64,000 bases of DNA from Telopea speciosissima (taxonomy: Eukaryota > Streptophyta > Magnoliopsida > Proteales > Proteaceae). Position numbers and translations under genes: made by a program. The stretch spans positions 9,188,413-9,252,412 of the forward strand of contig NC_057923.1 of the NCBI RefSeq assembly GCF_018873765.1, given 5' to 3'. This document shows positions 19,925 to 31,900 of this stretch, in pieces. Positions within the stretch are counted from its first letter, which is position 1; each line of letters opens with the position of its first letter. Below the pieces are notes generated by a model that saw only the letters and a program-made list of their open reading frames with translations, had not been told where the DNA came from and searched no databases.

Positions 19925-22900
19925 ATGGAGGAGCGCCGGAAAGATCTGCCCTCGCTCGTGTTCAGATGGGACATGTTTCTGAGTTTCGGCAAAGACACTC
20001 GAGACAACTTCACCCGCCGTTTATACGAGGAGCTTTTGCGGAACAACGTCCGGACGTTTCTGGACGATGAGGGTTTGAAGGGAGGAGACGAACTCGCCCC
20101 GGGCCTGTCGGCGGCGATCGACGAATCGGCAGCATACGTTGCAGTTATTTCGGAAAACTACGCGTGCTCGAGGTGTCTGGAAGAATTGGCCCAGATCTTG
20201 GAACGCAAGCGCCGGTTGCTTCCGGTGTTCTACAACGTGGATCCTTCTAACGTCCGCCGGCAGGAGGGTCCCTTCGAAAATCCCTTCAGATACCTTGAGA
20301 CACGTCATGGCGTAGACAAGGTCCAGAGATGGAGAAAAGCTTTGGAAAAATCTGGTGGCAAGAAGGGTTGGGATTCCATGAACTGGTACTTCCTTGCTCT
20401 TTGATTTCTCTTCCTTTTTCGTTCTTTGGTACTTCTTGTCATTTTCAGATAGTATGTGCGTGTTTTTGTGTCGTCCGATTGGTTTTGTTTTTCTGAGAGT
20501 TGATAAAGTAGCCATACACTGTATCGAGTGTGGAATCTGGAATTGTCTAATGTTAAATATCAATGGATGAAAATATGAGAAAATTACTTGGACACCCCCT
20601 TAGGCTATTGCCCGTTTTCTTACTATCCCCTTTTTTTCAAACAATTACTTGAACTCCCCGTACATTTTACCATTTCATTCAAGTAGGTCATGTTCGTTAG
20701 TTTAGTGATGATGTCATCGGTTAAATTTTTTGTAATGCCTAAACTACTCTTAAAGGGTTTCGAAGTGACAAATTTACCTCCCTTCTTCTTCTTCTTGCAA
20801 CCCCACCACCCCTACCCCCTATTGCATTGCATCTGCAACACGACTGTTCAGTGCCAATAAGATATATGGGTCAAGCCCACATTGAATCTCATCCTAAATG
20901 TTCCGCTTATATTATACCAAATCTGATTCCTGTACAACTGATTTCTGAACTCTAATGCCAGATTTGGGGGCGCATTTGTTAACATATGAACCGAATCCAA
21001 CCTCACCTCTCCGGGTCTCAAAGAGAAGGCTTGAGGGCTTGAGGGCTTGAGTTGCAATAAGCCTATCGAAGAAGTAGAGCTCGATTTCCAAGTATTCAAA
21101 CCTCACATCAATCTTGGGATTTGGGTTGGAGAAGTTAGCGAGAAATATGAAATCACCATTTACATAGTCTGGGTGATGCAGATTCATTATCGAAATGGGC
21201 TTATTTCTTTAGAAATAAGTCTAGGGTTGGAATATATATATGTTGGGCCTTTGATCCCAAGGGTTTTTTATGTAATAGGCCATTTTTATGGGCCTAAAGT
21301 TGGGTTACATGAGTTGCATACGGGAATAGCCCTATACATAGTTTATTTTCATGTTTTTAATGTTTTAAATTGAACCGGTTCAAAGCTGGTTTGAACTAGT
21401 AGTTCAATTTAAGTGATTTTATTAGTTTTTCTTTTAGTTGTTTAGTTGGGCTGGATTATGACTCTATTTTGAATCTATTTCAGTTTCCTAGTCAGTTTAA
21501 GTTAGCTAATAGGTTAAGGATTGGATTAGGCCTTTCCTTTTTAGTATCTAAGTCTATTTTTGAGTCTTCTATATAAGTTTGTAAGGGAGGCCAGCATTGA
21601 AAACGAATTTGATTAATGAAAAAACTTTTGCTTGCTACCATAGTTGCTGCTGCTCTGAGAGTATTGCATCCTTGTGGGTTTATCAAGGTGCAAAAGGTAG
21701 GTGGATCTCCTACGACTCCTTACGCCGTGATGCACTGATGGCTGGGAGAGTCTCCATTGAAGTGGTTCTATCCTTCTCCAGTGCTCAATCCAGTAAAGTT
21801 AGTTTAATTTTCTGCAATTATCCTTCTCTCCTAATCCTCTACAGCCTTCATCCTTCATTAGATTCAGCCCAAATTCCCATTAGAACCCTAAAACTTGCAA
21901 CTATTCTTCTTCCCTTCTAGAAGGTCACATGCAACGTGATTTTAGCTAGAATTCTGCCCAGCCAAATCTAACCGTTAGAATCATCTCAAGTTTTGACCTA
22001 CTGTTCTTGAACCTAATTCATTAACTTGATTTCAGTTTGGTGTAATTCTGACATGCAGATCTGTTTCTGCTGTGAATTTCCAATTCTGCCCTTATTGTTA
22101 TATTGTTCTTTTGAGGTCACAATTAATACCTATTCTGCTGATCTGTTATTGCTGATTCTTATAGGCTAAATTTGCATTCGATTACTGAACATAACCCTAA
22201 TTTCTGATCTCTGAATTTCCTGGTTAAATTACTGTTTTGCCCTTTTCCTAGTTGTACTAGGATTCCCCCATATTAGCTGATCTAACGACTGGATCAATTC
22301 CAAATTTCAACAATTGTTTCAGCCCCTATTTGGTAAGCTCTTATGGAATTTGGGATCATTCTAACCATCTGATTTTTTGTTATCAAGATTTTCCTTAATC
22401 TGAACTATCCTTTGATGAGAAGATCCTGGTTTGGTTCCTAGTTTGATTATTCGAATCTAGGACTACATTACTGGGGAATCTAAGTAAACACTATTGAGGG
22501 TCGCACTGGTAGTTTCGAGTAATGGGTACTTGGGTTTGTAGACGAGGTAGATGATCAAGGTGGAAATTCCGGCAATGATGAGAAGAAGGCTGAAGATGAG
22601 ACAAATGATAGCGTAACACCAAACGAAGGGGTTAGTCCGGCGAGGCTTCCGGAGTAGGGTGGCATTCCTTGGTTTGCCGACGATGAAGTCTGTCACCGGA
22701 GACTGTTGATTCAAGTTCAAGGTTTGCTTTGATAAGACAATTTGATTGTGAGGTGTGGGATTGTAGCGCTTCTGAGGTGGTGGTGGAAGCGGTGGAAGTG
22801 GTGGTGGTGGAAGTAGTGCTGGAGTTTTTGAGGGAAGTATCTTTGGGTTTGGGGACTGGGGAGGGAGGGGTTTTGGTTTTCAGAGGAAACCCTTGAAAAC

Positions 22901-25900
22901 AAAGAAAAATGGAGGATTTGTGGAAAAAAAAATCTGGTTACAGCAGCTTTGCCTGGAATTTCAGATTGATTGAGCCTCCAACAAAGAATCCTTGAAAGAT
23001 CTGGTGAGAACACCAGCTCTGATGAAGAAATTTCATTAACAGCTGAGACTGAAAAAACGAGGAAGAAGAAGGAGGAGGAGGGTAAGTTGGCCATTTAACT
23101 TCATAAGTTTCAGTTGAATAACTAATTAGGGTAAAATAGACATTTCCATTTAAAACACTAACAGCAAACTAACACCGTCAGGTTTCAAGGGGTGTCACGT
23201 AATTGTTTGAAAAGTTGGGGATAGTAAGAAAACGGGCAATAGTCTAGGGGGTGTCCAAGTAATTTTCTCTAAAAATATTTAATCTCCATTGACAAAAATA
23301 GCTGCATGTCAATGTCAATGTCAAATGCTGGTTTCGGTCAAGTTTATTTGTTCATGTAGAAATGAAAAGAGTAGGAGTAAATTACTGCCCTCTCCCCTCG
23401 ATTATGCCTGATGACAAGGCCCACCCCTGCATATTGAGTGATAGCTCTCCCCTCCCCTGAAATCAAAAGATTCTATCAAAAGTGATGCTTGCCTTGGCTC
23501 TTCCAATACCCCCGCTTAGTTGACGCTATGAGAACTATGCTGACATTGTCCCAGAAGACTGCTAATGCCCAAAGCCCCCGGGTTTCTTGTGCTACTTCAA
23601 TCCACATTGAGTTAAATTATAGTAAAAGGAAAAGTGTTTCCATCATCCTGAATGTTATCCTTGTGAGGCTTTGGTAAACCAAGTGGATTAATTTGTGTCT
23701 ATTTAATTTTTTTAATCTTTGTTTGAGACCCCAAAAAAGAAAAAATTGGTGGCTTTCTATTCTCTGTCCAGACAATATTCCTTTTCATTTCAACTAGAAT
23801 AATGAACTTGTTATGTGTTCAGAGTTTTGTTTCCATTATCTATGTCTGTCAATGCTTTTGACAGGAAGGACAACTCGCAGTTGATACAAGATATAATTAA
23901 GAATATTTTGCGTGAAGTGAATAACACTCCCTTAGGTGTGGCTAAACATCCTGTGGGAATCAAATTTCGTGTTGAAGAGCTGATGAAATTGTTAGATGTT
24001 AAATCCAATGAGGTTCAAGTCATAGGATTTCAAGGGATGGGGGGTATTGGCAAGACCACCCTTGCTAAGGCTGTTTACAATAAGATTGCTTCTGAATTTG
24101 AACACCGAAGCTTTATTTTTGATATCAGGGAAACTTCGAGCCAACATAAAGGTTTAATTTCCCTTCAAAAGCAACTTATCCATGATCTTTTCAGTGAAAA
24201 ATTCCTTGCAAATGAGGTTAGTGAAGGTATCATTAAGATCAGAGAAAGAGTTAACGAAAAGCGAGTTCTTATTGTTTTAGATGATGTCGATGATGCAAGC
24301 CAACTTGATGCGGTAGCTGGTGCAAGGGATTGGTTTTTTGATGGAAGTATAATCATTATCACCACAAGAGACAAGAAAGTTTTAAGGAAACCATTTGTTA
24401 ATGAAATCTATGAGGTGAAAGAGCTTAGTTCCATTGAATCGCTTCAACTCTTCAGTCATCATGCATTTGGTAAGGGAAAACCTGCAGATAATTTCTTGCA
24501 TCTCTCTGAGCAAGTTGTGTCCCTCACAGGAGGACTACCTTTGGCTCTAGAAGTATTTGGAGCTTTGCTGTTCAATAAGAAAAAGGAAATGGAGTGGGTA
24601 GAAGCACTGGAGAAGTTGAGAAAGATTCAGCCCGGTAATCTTCAAGAAGTTTTGATGATAAGTTACAATGTTCTAGATGAAGAAGAGAAGTGTGTATTTC
24701 TTGACATCGCTTGTCTCTTTGTCAAAATAAGGATGGATAGAGAAAGCGCCATTGATATATTTAAGGGCTGTGGTTTCAATGCGGAGATGGTGATCAAAGA
24801 CCTTACAGAAAAATCTCTCATTAAGATTGGGTATGACAATACCTTATGGATGCATGATCAACTTAGAGACATGGGACAGATGATTGTTCGAAAAGAAAAC
24901 CTTATAGATCCCAGCAAGCATAGTAGATTGTGGGATCAACATGAAATAATGGATGTTCTGAATTTTAGGAAGGTATGAACTAAATTCTTGATAGCACTTC
25001 TTTTTCTCCTCTCTTATTCTGACAGCGTCCTCTACAGAATTTTTATAGAGAAGCTGAGCCAATCAGAGAATAATTAAAGTGACTTGACAAGTGTTCCCCC
25101 CCCCCCCCCTCCTTCCAATGAATCAATAATTTGTTTAGACATCCTTTGGGGACTGACAAGGACACAACTTCTTTTGTTTATTGGAAAATATACCCTTAAC
25201 TCTTGGGCAGGCTTCTGTAAACTTCTGTATAGGTTTCATGCTCAACATAATAGCATAACAAAGAAGCTGAATGGAGAGTGGGACTTCATGGCACCCACTA
25301 ATGAAGGGGAGCCATGATTTTGAACCTCTTGTCTTCAGTCATGTGCCCCACATAGATTTGAAGCTTTAAATTTTATTTTTTCTTTTTGACTTGGGAAAAT
25401 TTCTAGAAAATCATCACAGAAAGAACTATTCTCTAATTTTTTGTGTCAAAACCTAAATTTACCCCTCACTATCTTTTGCCTTTTGTCTGTTTGAATGTTC
25501 AAAATGGCAACACCACCACTAAAAATCATGTTGTAAGTGTTTAAAAATACATTTAAAGGGTTAGCAAGCCTTCTTATATGAAGGACAAAATACTGCAAAA
25601 AAAACACATTTTAGGATACTTCTCTCTTTTCCCCATGCTTTGATTGTTAGAGAGCTATTAGAGGGGTAAGATGACGCCCTTAGTTTTGATGGATACACAA
25701 ATTAAACAATCGACTTTTGGTTGGGATGCTACTTGTAGATATTCCTGTCTGGTGTTTCCTCTCTTTTTCCCCCTACTTTTTTGAGATCCTCCAAATTAAG
25801 AAATAGACGATGATTTGGCAGGCCGGTGGCCTATTTCAACTGTATGGTTCACCATCTATGGGCTTTACCCTTGAATTTTGTTGAAATATTGATCCGGTTC

Positions 25901-28900
25901 ATAATTGGTTCTCTACAATTGGTTCTTTTCTATGTAATGTCTAGATTCAATGTACCTGCATGCTAGATAAGGCCTATGAGTCAGCCCTAGCTAGCATCCC
26001 TTATTTGTAATTCCTTTTCATCATTATAAATAGAGTAGTGGCCTCTATCACTCTGACAAGCCATTATTCTCTCAACTCTCTTCTCTTCTTCTCTAAATTC
26101 TTCTTGGTATCAGAGCCCAATTCTTTTGGGATTTTTTTTTCTTGATCTCTTGTGAAGGTCAGCCCCGTAACAGAGGCTTCGGCCTCCCAAGGCTAAGCAT
26201 GGTTACCTAAATGTCATGCTGCCTCCTTTGCTGACCACTAACACCACCACCGCCACCATTTCTGCCGTTGCCACCACCATCTGAGGGTTTACCGACCATA
26301 TGACCAGGGGCCTCAACCCTAACCTCTGACGCCGTCCGCTGCACTAGGGGCCTCTGCCCCTTTGATCAACCCCGCCAAGTACCAACAGGGGTCTTTGCCC
26401 CTCCGTTTGACGTTACCAGGCCCCGCCAGGGCTTTCCGCCCCCTGTTCGATGCCGCCTGGCCTCTGCCCCCTGTTTCAACACCGCTAGGCTCCATATGGG
26501 GGATAAGTAAGAGAAGAGGGGAAATCTGAGAAGGGAAACCTGAGAAGAATCAGAGTTGCAGGGGAAAAGAGAAGAAACCGTGAAGAAGAAGAAATAGAGG
26601 CGGGGGGGAAGAAGAGAGAGCAAACGCACACAATTCAAACTCAATTCATTCTTTCATTATCTCAATGATGGGGGATTACATCATATATAAAGAAAAATAA
26701 AACTCACTGATGCAAGAGAATTTTGGACCGGCCTGGCCCAACTGGTGCACTACCTTGGACTGACCCAACTCAATTGAACCGGGTCTAGTTTGAATTTTTG
26801 GATCTAGTAGTATTTTTGGAATTTATCTTATTTGGGGAAATAATGTGTTTCATTCTTTCATCATCTCAATGATGGAGGATTCCATCATATATAAAGAAAG
26901 ATAAAATACTCCTAAAAAAAAAAAACTCATTGATGCAGGAGAATTTTGGACCGGACCGGCCCAACTGGTGCACTACCTTGGACCGACCCAACTCAATTGA
27001 ACCGGGTCCAATTTGAATTTTTGGATCTAGTAGTATTTTAGGAATTTATCTTATTTGGGGAAATAATGTGTTTTAGTTTATTTTATTCTCTCTTTATTTT
27101 AGAAGTTAGTTACGTAGGATATTTGGTTTCCAATTGTTTTTGTTTCCCTCTTTGGATAAGTTTTAGTTAGAGGGTGAGTTTTATTTTTTCAGGAGTCTTT
27201 TATTTTTCTTTATATATGATGTAATCCCCCATCATTGAGATTATGAAAGAATGGATTGAGTTTCTGTTTCTGGTTGTGTGCGTGTGCACTCTCCTTCCCC
27301 CCCCCCCCCTCCTTCTCACGACCTCTTCTCTTTTCTCCAAGCAACTCTGATGCTTCTTAGATTTCCCCTCTTCTCCTTCCCGGTCCCCCATTACTCACCC
27401 TCTAACTAAAACTTATCCAAAGAGGGAAACTAAAACAATTCGAAACCAAATATCCTACGTAACTAACTTCTAAAATAAAGAGAGAATAAAATAAACTAAA
27501 ACACATTATTTCCCCAAATAAGATAAATTCCTAAAATCCTACTAGATCAAAAAATCCAAATTGGACCCGGTTCAATTGAGTTTGAGTTGATCCAAGGTAG
27601 TGCACCAATTGGGCCAGCCCGGTCCATGATTCTTCTGCATCACTCTGCCCCTTGTTTCGTCGCCGTCCAGCACTGCTAGGGGCTTCCACCCCCTCTCGCT
27701 GCACCTGAGGCCCTCTCGCCCCTTGCTCCAACACCGACAGAGGCTCTCGCCTCCTCTTTTCTTTCGATCGACTTTACAAGGGCCGCTGCCCCCTTATAGT
27801 TGCTGCTGCATGTTGTTTACTCCACTTTGCCGCTGGACTGCTTACATGCCAGGTTCTTTTTTCGCTTCTCATTGATTGATTATTGCCCTTCTATGCTTCC
27901 ACTTTCGAGTTGATTGTTCTCTACATGTTTGTGAGTACTTTTTTGGCCCCCTCTACTATTACTTTTTCTCCTTAAATGGAGGACAGTTCAACTACATCTA
28001 CAAGGAGAGTTGAGGGTAGTGTGGAGGGTCGTCTTGGAACCCATGACCATAACCCTACTCTCCCAATTGGGCCTACTAAGTTGAATGGGGCTAACTACCT
28101 GACTTGATCTCGAGCTTGTATGCTCACGATACGTGCTAATAATCTCCAAGGTACTAAAACTCAGAACTCGACCCCAACTCGAGTTAGAAACTAAATGGAG
28201 GTTGATTCTAATGGAGGAACAAGGTCTAATAGCAAGAGGAAGAGAAGGAGAAGTGAAGAAGGAAGAAGAAGATAAGAGTTGAGAGAAATCATTAGAAGAG
28301 GAAAAACTATTCCTCTCCCCTATATTGTTTCATTAAACACTCATGGAAATTATGTATACCTCCCTAGGGAGGTAGAAGGTAAAAAAGTAATAAAGATAAA
28401 ATTACAACTTAACATAACATTCCAGTAAATAAGAGACTAAAGTACCCCTAATCTCTAACACTCCCCCTCAAGCTGGAGAATAAATGTCATGCATTCCCAG
28501 CTTGCATAATAGAGTACCAAACTGAAGAGAAGTAAGCCCTTTGGTGAATATGTCCGCCAATTGATCACCAGTCTTCACAAAAGGAGTGCAAATGTAGCCA
28601 GAGTCTATCTTCTCCTTGATGAAGTGTCGGTCCACTTTGATGTGCTTTGTTCTGTCATGTTGCACAGGATTGTGGGCTACACTTATGGCAGCCTTGTTAT
28701 CACAATAAAACCTCATAGATGCTTCAGTATCGAACCCCAACTCTTGGACTAACCTCTTCAACCATAGGAGTTCACAAACTCCATGAGCCATAGCCCTAAA
28801 ATCAGCGTCTGCACTAGATCTGGCCACCACATGTTGCTTCTTACTCCTCCAAGGGACTAAATTACCACCCACAAATGTACAATAGCCTGATGTAGATTGT

Positions 28901-31900
28901 CTATCTGAAATTGAACCAGCCCAATCAGCATCAGTGTAGCCTTCTATCCTCAAATGGTTTTGCCTGGTATAGAGAAGACCTTTTACTGGAGAAGATTTCA
29001 AATATCTGATGATGCGATATACAGCATCCAAGTGCTCACTCTTGGGGGCATGCATAAATTGGCTCACCACTTCAACTGCATAAGTGACATCTGGGCGAGT
29101 CAAAGAGAGATAAATCAACTTCCTTACAAGCCTTTGGTATTTTCTTGCATCAACAAGGGGAGGTCCACAGTCTTCTCCAAGCTTATGATTCTGCCCATTC
29201 TTGATCTCTTCTCTCATAACTAATTGGCTGTATTCTTTTATCTCAATCCATCATCATCTACGTTCCACCATCAACCTCTTCCTGTATTCCAGTTGGAAGT
29301 CCTACCAATATTTTTCCAATGCAGTTATTTATGACATCTTTGCTCCATGTTAATTTGGTAAAAGGGAGCCTTGTGTACTTGCACTTACATTTATTTGGGC
29401 ATGAGCTTTATGGTTGGTAGAGAAGCTTGTTGTCCTAGTTAGATCGTAGATAAGCTGCAAATCCAGGTTCAAACGCAGCACATAGACGGGTAAAGCCCAT
29501 GTTATTGTATGTGCTGTTACATGCAAGATTTTATATTCTGCTAACATCAAAAAAGGTGGAAAAACTTTGTGTTGTGCCCCCATCAAAAAAGTTATACATC
29601 TTTGTATTTTATTGTTCTACCGTTGACTGTTCAGTTCCAGTCTTGTGAAGTTCTCTTTATATGTTTTGGCTTTAGGGAACAGGTGAGACTCAAGCTATAA
29701 TCCTTGATTTTGAAGATCATAAGAGGATTTTAGAGTCAAAGGTTTTAGAGTCAAAAAGACCATCTACAATCAGCAACTGGAGTCCCATTTCATACTTGAA
29801 TGAAAATTTCAAGAATGCATTTTATTTTAAAGCTGAAGAAGATAACGATCAGGTCAAATTGTGCACCAAAATGTTTCAGCCAATGATCAATTTGAGACTA
29901 CTTCAAATCAATCATGTGAACTTGGAGGGAGACTTTAAGCATATGCCTGCTAATCTGAAATGGCTACAATGGAAAGGGTGCCCTTTGGAAGCTCTTCCTT
30001 CTGATTTTTGCCCGTGGAAACTTGCTGTCATTGATCTCTCAGAGAGTAAGATTAAACAAGTATGGAAGCAAAGATCGTGGAAAGGTCAGTTCAAGGTGAG
30101 TTCTCACCGACCCCAGTTAGCTACATTGATCAACTTGTCAACTTGAGAACATGCCCCTAATGTCTTGATCCCAAGTGGTCACCTAATTCATCTTTTCCCA
30201 TCAGTCCTTTAGTTTTTCTTGTACTGGTTGGTTCTTCACCTTAAAATGACTTTAACATTGTGTAACCTTGAATGAGCTGTGTCTATGATGCGGCATTGAC
30301 TGCAAGGCATTTGTTCTCATCCATGGGTACGAAACATATTTGCATGCACATATTAAATGGATATATTTGGGTTGTATAGGAGGAAATCAAGAACATAGCT
30401 TTTTGTACATGCACCACCAAACACTGCCTTCACCATTTTTGCCTGAATTCCAATTTGATGATGTAAAATATAAAAGTGAAATTTTTGTTAAAAAACCGTG
30501 TTAATCAATTGAATCATGATGAGCACCAGTAGAAAAACAAAACAAATGAACTAGTTTGTGTGTATGGATGAGAGAGAGAGGAGTTCACTCTAATAGTGTA
30601 ACCTTTTTGATTGATAAGTTCGTAAATATTTGAGATGATGGAGCTTGTTAAGGTGGAGCTCTGGAGCAATATCTTAGTAAGATTGGTATTAGAGGAGGGG
30701 ACATGTATTGCCAACTTTATCTAATCCATCCTTAACTATAAAGTGGGATCATTACCATATATTTCCATCTGTGTGTCAATATAGTAGTCCTCTTCCTGTT
30801 TCGTTTTGAGTGAGTTCATGTCTCCATGATTGGTTATTTATTCTGTTGCAGCTGACAGCCTTGTTCTTGAACAGATGGCTAAGGATTTGCAGGTCATGAA
30901 TCTCCGTGGTTGTTGTAATCTAACTGCTACACCTGATTTCTGTGGGCATCCAAAATTGGAAAAACTGATTCTTGAGCGTTGTTTAAAGCTGAAAGAGATT
31001 CATAAATCAGTTGGGGATCTTAGCATGTTACGCCTTTTAAACCTGAAAGACTGCTGGAGTCTTGAGAATTTGCCAAATGATATCTCTGGGTTGAGAAAGC
31101 TTGAAACCCTTATCCTCTCTGAATGCTTGGAGCTGAAACAATTACCAGAAGATTTGAGGCCCATGAGGTCTTTGACAGAGCTTTTGGTTGATCAAACTGC
31201 CATAGTAAAGCTACCTGATTCTGTATTCCATCTCGAGAAACTTGAGAGGTTGAGTCTCAGAAAATGTTTGTCACTGAAGCAACTACCACTTTCAACAGGA
31301 AAATTGGTTTCTTTAAGAGAACTTCATCTTGATGGTTCTGCTTTGGAAGAACTACCTGATTCCATTGGATCGTTGGAAAACCTGGAAATTCTAAGTTTAA
31401 CGAGTTGCAAATCAGTCACTGCAATTCCTGATTCCATTGGCAATTTGACATCATTGTTGGAACTTTTTCTTAATGGTAGTGCAATCAAAGAACTGCCAGA
31501 TTCTGTTGGCTTTCTATCTAATTTGAAGCTCTTATATTTGAGTGGTTGTCAGTCTCTTTGCGAATTGCCTGCTTCTATCGGAGGATTAATGTCTATGATT
31601 GAACTTCATCTGGACTTCACACCAATCAGAGAACTACCAATTCAGATTGGAAAATTGAACATGCTTGGGAAGCTTCTGATGATTAACTGTACGGCACTTG
31701 CCTGTTTACCAGTTTCAATTGGATACATGTCAAATCTAACTACTTTGGTCCTAGAAAATGGCATTATAATGGAGTTGCCAGAGTCTATCTGTTTATTGCA
31801 GAAGCTTGAGGTATTGAGGGTCGCAAAATGTAGACAGCTTAGCCGACTTCCAGAATCAATCGGAAAACTAAAGAATCTGCGCTGGCTCCAGATGGAAGAA

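Larger units (their letters stand above)
20577..23269. mobile_element. Mutator-like element carrying a gene fragment (Pack-MULE) in TNL-C intron 1
   Basis: The ends are inverted repeats: GAGAAAATTACTTGGACACC at the left, and its complement ending at 23269. They are strong for about 75 bases and recognisable to about 200 (GCCCGTTTTCTTACTATCCCC in both). The flanks are 9-bp near-identical duplications, TGAAAATAT (20568-20576) and TAAAAATAT (23270-23278), the size expected for Mutator-like elements. There is no transposase inside; the cargo is a broken LEA_2/NHL gene on the - strand. Length 2693 bp. Confidence 0.8.
26105..28193 (+). mobile_element. Interior of a copia-type element, interrupted by another insertion
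   Basis: A leader rich in GGCCTCTGCCCC-type repeats occurs at 26,160-26,490 and again at 27,640-27,840. The two parts are separated by about 1.15 kb of other repeat DNA, so one element seems to be nested in the other. A gag-like frame follows at 27,976. No reverse transcriptase of this element remains. Confidence 0.5.

Noticed and set aside
22717-23094. 125-codon - strand frame upstream of the NHL membrane segment
   Set aside because: The real protein frame here is a different one (PPQKRYNPTPHN and on into the LEA_2 part); this frame is a His-rich shadow of proline codons.
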